From Eubacteriaceae bacterium (GTDB lineage Bacteria; Bacillota; Clostridia; Peptostreptococcales; Anaerovoracaceae): 34,533 nt of DNA. The DNA is taken from contig JAQXLM010000053.1 in the NCBI GenBank assembly GCA_029012125.1, forward strand, positions 1-34,533, given 5' to 3'. Positions within the stretch are counted from its first letter, which is position 1. Every line of letters begins with the position of its first letter. Shown here in pieces: positions 27,556 to 34,533 of this stretch. Made by a program: the position numbers and the translations under genes. Below the pieces are notes generated by a model. That model did no database searches. It was not told the DNA's origin and saw nothing but the letters and a program-made list of their open reading frames with translations.

Positions 27556-28824
27556 CTATTTCTCCTTTGCCGCAAGAGCTCTTTTTCCGATGTCTTTTCT
27601 GTAAAATGCATTATCAAAATGGATTTTTTCTACGGACTGATATGCCTTTTCGATTGCTTCTTCCAGAGTAGAAGCTCTCTCTGTTACTCCCAGTACTCTT
27701 CCGCCGTTGGTCAGAAGCTTGCCGTCATCTGACAGTTTTGCACCTGCAACATAAACAGTATCTACATCATCGGGAATTGAGATTTCAAAGCCTTTTTCAT
27801 ATGATTTAGGATATCCTTCACTTGCCATAACAACACAGCATGCAGAATCTTCTGAGAATCTGACATCTGCATCGGCCAGGGTTCCATTTGCAACGTGTTC
27901 CATAATATCGAACAGATCACTGTCAAGCAGAGGTAAAACAACCTGGGTTTCAGGATCACCGAATCTGCAGTTGTACTCGATTACTTTAGGTCCGTCCGGT
28001 GTAAGCATTAGGCCGAAGTAAAGACATCCGGAAAATGAACGATATTCTTTATTCATGGCAATCATTGTAGGAAGAAAGATTTCTTCTTCGCACTGGATTG
28101 CAACCTCTTCCGTATAGTACGGATTAGGAGCAATTGTTCCCATGCCACCGGTATTCAATCCTTTATCTCCGTCAAGAGCTCTTTTATGGTCCATAGATGA
28201 GACCATAGGAATAAGAGTTTTACCATCAGTAAATGAAAGGACTGAGACTTCAGGACCGGTTAAAAACTCTTCAATAACGACTATGCTTCCGCTCTCACCG
28301 AAAACTTTGTCTTCCATCATTTCTCTTACAGCCTTCTGTGCATCTTCCTTTGTTTCTGCGATTATTACGCCCTTACCTAAAGCTAGGCCGTCAGCTTTAA
28401 TTACCACAGGAATCTTACAGGTTTCCAGATATTCTAATGCGTCATCAAGGTCGTCAAAGGTTTCATATTCAGCTGTTGGGATTCCGTAAGCCTTCATAAG
28501 ATCCTTTGAAAAAGCTTTACTGCCTTCTATAATTGCTGCATCCTTAGATGGGCCGAAACAAGGAATTCCTTCCTCCTTAAGAAGGTCAACCAGACCCATT
28601 ACAAGTGGATCGTCCGGTGCAACAATTGCAAATTCAATTGCATTTTCTTTAGCAAATTTAACAATATTATCCAGATCCTTAGCACCGATATCCACACATG
28701 TAGCATCAGCAGCAATTCCACCGTTTCCCGGAAGTGCAAAAATCTCTGTTACTTTAGGACTCTGTTTGATTTTCTTGATGATGGCATGTTCTCTTCCGCC
28801 ACCGCCAACTACCATTACTCTCAT
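27556..28824 (-). CDS. purD: Phosphoribosylamine-glycine ligase
   Basis: 422 aa; MVVGGGGREHAIIKKI, LNTGGMGTIAPNPYY, FGDPETQVVLPLL. Confidence 0.97.
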   Translation of the reverse strand: MRVMVVGGGGREHAIIKKIKQSPKVTEIFALPGNGGIAADATCVDIGAKDLDNIVKFAKENAIEFAIVAPDDPLVMGLVDLLKEEGIPCFGPSKDAAIIEGSKAFSKDLMKAYGIPTAEYETFDDLDDALEYLETCKIPVVIKADGLALGKGVIIAETKEDAQKAVREMMEDKVFGESGSIVVIEEFLTGPEVSVLSFTDGKTLIPMVSSMDHKRALDGDKGLNTGGMGTIAPNPYYTEEVAIQCEEEIFLPTMIAMNKEYRSFSGCLYFGLMLTPDGPKVIEYNCRFGDPETQVVLPLLDSDLFDIMEHVANGTLADADVRFSEDSACCVVMASEGYPKSYEKGFEISIPDDVDTVYVAGAKLSDDGKLLTNGGRVLGVTERASTLEEAIEKAYQSVEKIHFDNAFYRKDIGKRALAAKEK

Positions 28825-28839
28825 TTTGTATTTCCTTTC

Positions 28840-30024
28840 TTAGTGGTGGAACAGTCTCATACCTGTAAATACAGTTACCATTCCGTATTTGTCACATACT
28901 TCGATTACGCTTTCGTCTCTAACGCTTCCGCCGGGTTCAACAATGTACTGAACTCCGCTTTTCTTAGCTCTTTCGATATTGTCACCGAATGGGAAGAAAG
29001 CATCGCTTCCAAGGGAAACTCCGGAAATAGTATCCAGATAAGCTCTCTGCTCTGCCTTAGTAAAAGGTTCAGGCTTTTCTGTAAACAGTGTCTCCCATGT
29101 TCCGTCTCTCAGAACATCCTCATATTCATATCCCAGATAAACGTCAATAGTATTATCGCGAACAGCTCTTCCGATATCGTCTCTGAACGGTAGGTTAATT
29201 ACCTTTTCAGACTGTCTCAGATGCCAGAAATCCGCCTTGTCTCCTGCCAGTCTGGTACAGTGAATTCTTGACTGCTGGCCGGCACCTACTCCTATTGCCT
29301 GTCCATCCTTTGTAAAAACCACTGAGTTGGACTGTGTATATTTAAGTGTTATCAAAGCGATAATAAGGTCACGTTTTGCTTCTTCAGGAAGGTCCTTATT
29401 TGCTGTAACAATGTCTGTCAGCTGATCAGGTGTAATCTTATAATCATTTCTGCCCTGTTCAAAGGTAATACCGAATACCTGCTTGCACTCCTGTTTAGCA
29501 GGAACATAGTCAGGATCTATTTTTATGATGTTATAATTTCCTTTTTTCTTTTTCTTCAGGATTTCAAGAGCTTCAGGTTCATATCCCGGTGCAATTATAC
29601 CATCGGAAACTTCTCTGGAAATAATCTTTGCCGTGGTAACATCGCAGACATCGCTTAAAGCGATAAAATCTCCAAAGGATGACATTCTGTCTGTGCCTCT
29701 TGCTCTTGCATATGCAGTTGCAAGGGGTGATTTATCTAAATCCTCGATATCATCTACGAAGCAAGCTTTTTTCAGCGTTTCATCCATAGGTACTGCAACT
29801 GCAGCTGAAGTCGGACTTACATGCTTGAATGATGTTGCTGCCGGCATGTTCAGACATTCTTTTAACTCTTTTACAAGCTGCCAGCTGTTGAAAGCATCGA
29901 GAAAGTTAATATATCCCGGTCTTCCGTTAAGTATTTCAACAGGTAGTTCACTTCCGTCTGCCATGTATATTCTGGCAGGCTTCTGATTCGGGTTGCAGCC
30001 ATATTTTAGCTCAAATTCTTTCAT
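28840..30024 (-). CDS. Stand-alone phosphoribosylaminoimidazolecarboxamide (AICAR) formyltransferase
   Basis: 394 aa; LKYGCNPNQKPARIY, ATSFKHVSPTSAAVAVP, VGAGQQSRIHCTRLAGDKADFW, DAFFPFGDNIERA, VEPGGSVRDESVIEVCDKYG; no N-terminal MGS-like IMP cyclohydrolase domain. Confidence 0.93.
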   Translation of the reverse strand: MKEFELKYGCNPNQKPARIYMADGSELPVEILNGRPGYINFLDAFNSWQLVKELKECLNMPAATSFKHVSPTSAAVAVPMDETLKKACFVDDIEDLDKSPLATAYARARGTDRMSSFGDFIALSDVCDVTTAKIISREVSDGIIAPGYEPEALEILKKKKKGNYNIIKIDPDYVPAKQECKQVFGITFEQGRNDYKITPDQLTDIVTANKDLPEEAKRDLIIALITLKYTQSNSVVFTKDGQAIGVGAGQQSRIHCTRLAGDKADFWHLRQSEKVINLPFRDDIGRAVRDNTIDVYLGYEYEDVLRDGTWETLFTEKPEPFTKAEQRAYLDTISGVSLGSDAFFPFGDNIERAKKSGVQYIVEPGGSVRDESVIEVCDKYGMVTVFTGMRLFHH

Positions 30025-30044
30025 TCCATTTCACCTCTTCCTGC

Positions 30045-30779
30045 TTACATGTTTTTGTTAATCATTCTGTTTTCTGTTGCGCCTGTTTCCAGGTCAATAT
30101 ATCTTACATAGATGGAAATCTTGTTGTTTTCGTCCAGATTATTCCAGATTTCAGCAAGAAATTCATCGATATCATCCGGAATTTCAACTCTTTCAGGTTC
30201 TCCCTGGAATGTAGGGATTGGATTTCCGTCCTGTACATATGTATGGATGAAGTGTCCTGTACCCGGAAGTGCGCTATAGTTGAAATAGTATCTGTTACAT
30301 GCTGTACCATCTGCATCAGCACTTTTCAGAATACTCATCTTGTAAGTAAAATCTCCGTTATCGTCAAATGTAATCATTCCGCTGATTCTAGGCGTCCAGT
30401 TTGGACCATCAGGCTCAAAACATCTGGTGTTGAGTGCACCTTCAAAGCACTTGCCGTCTTTAATAAAATCATAAATCGTGTCAGTCTGATCTCCATTAGT
30501 CACAATCAGCTTATTCTCATGCTTTCTCATTGGATAGTAAATGATCAGAGAAGGATCTTCTACCTTTGATTCATCAAAAGGTTTAATCATTACATTTCCA
30601 CTTTCTTCGACGAATACCCTGTTTCTGCTGTTTTCTGATCTACCCATGATGAAATAGGCACTTACCGCTTTCTTTCCATCCTTTGATTTTCCAAGAACAA
30701 TACCTCTACCTACGTATGAGTTGCCTTTTACGGCCTGTTCCATAGTCTTAGTTTCATATACGTTCATATTACAATTCAC
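30045..30779 (-). CDS. IMP cyclohydrolase, PurO-like family
   Basis: 244 aa; SYVGRGIVLGKSKDGKKAVSAYFIMGRSENSRNRVF, GPNWTPRISGMI; sits between purN and the AICAR formyltransferase gene. Confidence 0.85.
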   Translation of the reverse strand: MNCNMNVYETKTMEQAVKGNSYVGRGIVLGKSKDGKKAVSAYFIMGRSENSRNRVFVEESGNVMIKPFDESKVEDPSLIIYYPMRKHENKLIVTNGDQTDTIYDFIKDGKCFEGALNTRCFEPDGPNWTPRISGMITFDDNGDFTYKMSILKSADADGTACNRYYFNYSALPGTGHFIHTYVQDGNPIPTFQGEPERVEIPDDIDEFLAEIWNNLDENNKISIYVRYIDLETGATENRMINKNM

Positions 30780-31356
30780 CTTTCGCTATCTTTAAACTAA
30801 TATCTTCAACTGCCTGTGGCAACAAAATCCATTCAGCCTGCTCCATAACTCTCTTCTGTAGAGTCTCAGGAGTATCACCTTCATGTATTTCTACAGCTTT
30901 TTGGGCTATTATTCTGCCGCCGTCAGGTATTTCGTTAACAAAATGAACCGTAGCACCGGTAACCTTTACGCCGTATTCCAGAGCTTTTTCATGTACATGA
31001 AGGCCATATGCACCTTTTCCGCAAAATGAAGGTATCAAAGATGGATGAATGTTGATAATACGGTTTTCAAAAGCTTTGATAAAATCCGACCCGAGAATCT
31101 TAAGAAATCCGGCCAGCACAACCAGGTCAATTCTTTCATCTTTCAGCGTTGCAATCAGGTCTTCTTCAGAAGTCATCAAGTAGGATTTTATACCGTTGTT
31201 TTTTGCTCTTTCCAGCGCGAAAGCGTCCTTTTTGTTAGAAACGACCAGAACGATTTCTCCACTTTTAATTATCCCGTTTTTCTGCGCATCGATAATAGCC
31301 TGCAGATTTGTACCTCCACCGGAGACCATTACCGCTATTCTTGTCTTGTTTAGCAT
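30769..31356 (-). CDS. purN: Phosphoribosylglycinamide formyltransferase
   Basis: 195 aa; [47 protein letters not shown]. Confidence 0.96.
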   Translation of the reverse strand: MLNKTRIAVMVSGGGTNLQAIIDAQKNGIIKSGEIVLVVSNKKDAFALERAKNNGIKSYLMTSEEDLIATLKDERIDLVVLAGFLKILGSDFIKAFENRIINIHPSLIPSFCGKGAYGLHVHEKALEYGVKVTGATVHFVNEIPDGGRIIAQKAVEIHEGDTPETLQKRVMEQAEWILLPQAVEDISLKIAKGEL

Positions 31357-32393
31357 ATTTCTACGCCTTCCTCTGATTTAACTACTTCACCAAGGATGTA
31401 AGCATCTTCGCCGTTTGCCTTCAGAACCTCTAATGTTTTATCAGCATCTTCTCTGGCAACTATTACTGTCATTCCAACACCCATGTTGAATGTATTGAAC
31501 ATATCTCTTTCAGGAATGTCTCCTCTCTTAGCAATTAAGTCAAAGATAGGTAAAACTCTGATATTTTCTCTCTTAATCTTAACACCGAAACCCTTTGGAA
31601 GACTTCTTGGAATGTTTTCATAGAAGCCACCTCCTGTAATATGTGCTACTGATTTTACTGTTACCTCTTCAAACAGCTTGACCATAGGCTTAACATAAAT
31701 CTTTGTTGGAGTCAGAAGAGTTTCTCCGATTGACTTTCCGTCAAGCTCAGGTAATGGTGTTTTGATATCTTCGTTTTCTACATCCAGAACCTTTCTGACA
31801 AGAGAGAAGCCGTTTGAATGAACACCTGATGAAGGAAGGCCGATGATTACATCACCTTCAGCAACAGTTTCTTTCTTCAGCACCTTTGACTTGTCAACGA
31901 CGCCTACAGCAAAACCTGCAAGGTCATATTCGTCTTCCGGATAGAAGCCCGGCATTTCTGCAGTTTCACCACCGATAAGTGCTGCTTCTGACTGAATGCA
32001 ACCTTCAGCAACACCGCTTACTATCTGAGCCACTTTTTCAGGATAGTTCTTTCCTACGGCAATATAATCAAGGAAGAACAGTGGTTTGGCGCCGACACAG
32101 ATGATATCGTTTACGCACATGGCAACACAGTCAATACCAACCGTATCATGCTTGTCCATAAGGAAAGCCATCTTTAGCTTAGTTCCTACACCGTCTGTAC
32201 CGCTAACTAATACAGGATTTTTGATGTCGTGAAGATCTAGTTCAAATAATCCACCAAATCCTCCGATATCATCAGGAACGTTTCCAAAGACCATTGTCTT
32301 TGCAACATGTTCCTTCATAAGCTCTACAGCCTTGTATCCTGCTGTAATGTCTACGCCTGCTGCCTTATAGCTTTCACTAAAACTTTTACCCAT
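31350..32393 (-). CDS. purM: Phosphoribosylformylglycinamidine cyclo-ligase
   Basis: 347 aa; [47 protein letters not shown]. Confidence 0.97.
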   Translation of the reverse strand: MGKSFSESYKAAGVDITAGYKAVELMKEHVAKTMVFGNVPDDIGGFGGLFELDLHDIKNPVLVSGTDGVGTKLKMAFLMDKHDTVGIDCVAMCVNDIICVGAKPLFFLDYIAVGKNYPEKVAQIVSGVAEGCIQSEAALIGGETAEMPGFYPEDEYDLAGFAVGVVDKSKVLKKETVAEGDVIIGLPSSGVHSNGFSLVRKVLDVENEDIKTPLPELDGKSIGETLLTPTKIYVKPMVKLFEEVTVKSVAHITGGGFYENIPRSLPKGFGVKIKRENIRVLPIFDLIAKRGDIPERDMFNTFNMGVGMTVIVAREDADKTLEVLKANGEDAYILGEVVKSEEGVEIC

Positions 32394-32407
32394 TTCTGTT
32401 TCTCCTT

Positions 32408-32902
32408 TTATTTATTATATTTATCTTCGATTTCTTTATTTTCTCTTAATACTTTCTCTGCAGCTGTCTTTCTCTGGGCATCCAGCTTATCAGCTAATTC
32501 CTTATCTTCGATTGCAAGCATCTGGATTGCCAGAAGAGCTGCATTTTCACTTCCGTTTACTGCAACTGTGGCTACAGGAATGCCACCGGGCATCTGTACT
32601 GTTGACAGCAGTGCATCCATACCATCCTGGAAAGATCCTTTTACAGGAATACCGATAACCGGTAATGTTGTGCTGGCTGCAATTGCTCCTGCAAGGTGTG
32701 CCGCCTTTCCGGCTGCTGCTATAATAGCACCAAAACCATTTTCTCTTGCAGCAAGAGTAAACTCTTTTACTTCAACAGGCGTTCTGTGTGCTGAATATAC
32801 ATGTACCTCATATGGAACATTAAATTCATCAAGAGTAGTCATAGCTTTTTCCACTGCGGGAAGATCGCTTGCGCTGCCCATAATTATTCCGATTTTTTTC
32901 AT
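32408..32902 (-). CDS. purE: N5-carboxyaminoimidazole ribonucleotide mutase PurE
   Basis: 164 aa; [40 protein letters not shown]. Confidence 0.97.
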   Translation of the reverse strand: MKKIGIIMGSASDLPAVEKAMTTLDEFNVPYEVHVYSAHRTPVEVKEFTLAARENGFGAIIAAAGKAAHLAGAIAASTTLPVIGIPVKGSFQDGMDALLSTVQMPGGIPVATVAVNGSENAALLAIQMLAIEDKELADKLDAQRKTAAEKVLRENKEIEDKYNK

Positions 32903-32950
32903 AAATAAACCTCCGATAAATCTACATTTTTATATTAATCACATCAAATA

Positions 32951-32979
32951 ATTTTACCATTTATACGTTGAAATTACAA
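32951..32979 (-). promoter_or_regulatory. SigA-type promoter candidate for the pur cluster
   Basis: - strand TTGTAA (32979-32974), 17 nt spacer, TAAAAT (32956-32951); RBS GGAGG before the purE ATG. Confidence 0.5.
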
Positions 32980-32984
32980 CCTTT

Positions 32985-33413
32985 TTAGCGTAATGTGTCC
33001 AGGTAACTTTGCATGATCAAAACAGCTGCCTGCTTGTCTATTACCTCTTTACGTTTTTTTCTGCTGACATCGGCCTGTATCAGAACTTTTTCCGCCATTA
33101 CCGTAGTCAAACGCTCATCCTGCCAGACAACCTGGATGTCTTTCATACCCGTGCTTCTCATTTTGTTTTCCAGCATTGTTCTGAATTCATATACCTTCTC
33201 TGTCTGAATACTGTCAGTGCCGTCAAGCTTTTTGGGAAGTCCGATTACAATGGTATCGCAATTGTATTCCTTTACCAGATCCAGAATCTTCGTAGTATCC
33301 TTTCTTATACCTATTCTTTCAAGAGTCATCAGTCCCTGAGCTGTTATTCCAAGCTCATCACTCAAAGCTATTCCTACGGTTTTGTCTCCCACATCAAGTG
33401 CTATTTTTCTCAT
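32985..33413 (-). CDS. ruvX: RuvX/YqgF family Holliday junction resolvase-like protein
   Basis: 142 aa; RKIALDVGDKTVGIALSDELGITAQG, DTIVIGLPKKLDGT, VWQDERLTTVMAEKVL. Confidence 0.95.
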   Translation of the reverse strand: MRKIALDVGDKTVGIALSDELGITAQGLMTLERIGIRKDTTKILDLVKEYNCDTIVIGLPKKLDGTDSIQTEKVYEFRTMLENKMRSTGMKDIQVVWQDERLTTVMAEKVLIQADVSRKKRKEVIDKQAAVLIMQSYLDTLR

Positions 33414-33455
33414 CAGTCTTTTTATCTCCTACTCAATCAAATAATTTAAGGTTTT

Positions 33456-33517
33456 ATTAAATAAAAATACGGCATGCCATCATCAGAGGGTATTTCTCTG
33501 GTATGTCGTGCCGTATT
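33456..33517 (-). terminator. Rho-independent terminator after ireB
   Basis: AATACGGCA (33466-33474) / TGCCGTATT (33509-33517) with inner CAGAG/CTCTG pairing; - strand tail TTTTTATTT. Confidence 0.8.
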
Positions 33518-33531
33518 AAAGCTATAATTTA

Positions 33532-33777
33532 TTATCTAGCCAGATAGTCTCGTAGAATTTCTTCTACAAGGTCATCTCTATCTATGCGGCTAATCATTGT
33601 TCTTGCATTATTGAAGCTTGTGATATATGAAGGATCACCAGAAAGAATATATCCTACCATCTGGTCTATTCCGTTATATCCTCTTTCTTCAAGTGCTTGG
33701 TATACCTCTGCAAGGATTTCTCTGGTGGTCTTCTGCTGTGATTTAGATGCGTCGAACATAATCGTTTTTCTTTCCAT
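33532..33777 (-). CDS. ireB: IreB family regulatory phosphoprotein (UPF0297)
   Basis: 81 aa; TREILAEVYQALEERGYNGIDQMVGYILSGDPSYITSFNNARTMISRIDRDDLVEEILRDYL; alaS-ireB-ruvX order is typical of Firmicutes. Confidence 0.95.
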   Translation of the reverse strand: MERKTIMFDASKSQQKTTREILAEVYQALEERGYNGIDQMVGYILSGDPSYITSFNNARTMISRIDRDDLVEEILRDYLAR

Positions 33778-33819
33778 GGTTATTCTCCCTACTAATCATC
33801 AAATTTCAATTCCATTATA

Positions 33820-34533
33820 CTATGACAGCAGTTCTTCTGCAACCTTAAATGCATCAGAAATTTTGGAAGAATCTTTAGCTCCTGCCTGAGCCATATCAGC
33901 CTTTCCACCACCGCCGCCTCCTGCAGCTGCTGCTATCTTCTTAATCATATTTCCGGCATGTAATCCCTTATCAAGCAGGTCATCAGTAATGGAAACAAGG
34001 AAAGTTACCTTTGGTCCGTTTACAGTGGCCAATACCATAACTATTCCGGAGTTATCTGCCTTAATATCGTCAGAAAGATTTCTCAAATCATTTATATTGT
34101 AATCTGCAAATTCCTTACATATAAGCTTAACGCCGTTAATTTCCTTCGCAGACTTAACCATGTCGCCTACTTCAGATCCCATTGCTGCTTTTTTGAAATC
34201 TTCAAGTTCTTTCTTTGTTTCCTTCAGCTCTTCACAGACAGCATTAGCTTTCTGAACAACTGCTGAAGTGTTTGCTTTCAATACTTCAGCAACCTTAGCT
34301 ACAGTAGCTTCTGTTTCCAGTGCTTTTTGCAGAACTCCTGTTCCGGTAACAGCTTCAATTCTGCGTACTCCTGAAGCAACTCCTGACTCGGCAATAATCT
34401 TAAAAGCACCGATCTGTCCGGTATTGGAAACATGTGTACCGCCGCAAAGCTCCATACTCCATCCACCGCAGTTTACAACTCTTACAGTGTCACCATACTT
34501 TTCACCAAAGAGAGCCATAGCACCCATTGCTTC
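33820..34533 (-). CDS. alaS: Alanyl-tRNA synthetase, C-terminal portion (5' truncated by window end)
   Basis: EAMGAMALFGEKYGDTVRVV, SMELCGGTHVSNTGQIGAFKI, AAAGGGGGGKADMAQAGAKD; open to the window edge. Confidence 0.97.
   Translation of the reverse strand, partial: EAMGAMALFGEKYGDTVRVVNCGGWSMELCGGTHVSNTGQIGAFKIIAESGVASGVRRIEAVTGTGVLQKALETEATVAKVAEVLKANTSAVVQKANAVCEELKETKKELEDFKKAAMGSEVGDMVKSAKEINGVKLICKEFADYNINDLRNLSDDIKADNSGIVMVLATVNGPKVTFLVSITDDLLDKGLHAGNMIKKIAAAAGGGGGGKADMAQAGAKDSSKISDAFKVAEELLS

Noticed and set aside
28142-28489. 115-aa + strand ORF opposite purD, and similar short antisense ORFs through the window
   Set aside because: Shadow ORFs of conserved genes with no supporting signals
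32307-32951. 214-aa + strand ORF as a real gene
   Set aside because: Fully antisense to purE and the purM start, no credible RBS or recognisable domain; listed only as a low-interest check
1-34533. CRISPR array, toxin-antitoxin, retron or restriction-type defence system
   Set aside because: No regularly spaced repeats and no ORF with recognisable defence-system domains; remaining ORFs are housekeeping, transport or regulatory

Overview
The window looks like an ordinary chromosomal segment from a low-GC Firmicute, probably Clostridia (inferred from gene content, not proven). Left part, + strand: 3' end of a 2-oxoacid:ferredoxin oxidoreductase beta subunit, then mutS-mutL-miaA-tyrosine recombinase-methionine gamma-lyase-like PLP enzyme-TVP38/DedA-like membrane protein, then a small TM+LysM protein behind three LexA-box-like operators (a YneA-like SOS cell-division inhibitor candidate). 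Middle part, - strand: YtrA-like GntR regulator with an ABC transporter, paired bacterial-PH proteins, YgjV-like protein, a methyltransferase gene with one in-frame TAG, a GNAT acetyltransferase, an amidohydrolase and a DMT transporter. Right part, - strand: partial alaS, ireB, ruvX, then a pur cluster (purE-M-N-PurO-like IMP cyclohydrolase-stand-alone AICAR formyltransferase-D-L) running directly into a BceRS-BceAB-type antimicrobial peptide sensing/efflux module with a TTACA-N4-TGTAA operator before bceA. I saw no CRISPR array, rRNA, tRNA, IS element or prophage. The strongest leads are the triple-LexA-box promoter of the LysM gene, the amber-interrupted methyltransferase, the pur/Bce gene fusion at operon level and an unexplained overlapping inverted-repeat (pseudoknot-like) intergenic segment. 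I did not find convincing evidence of a wholly novel system.
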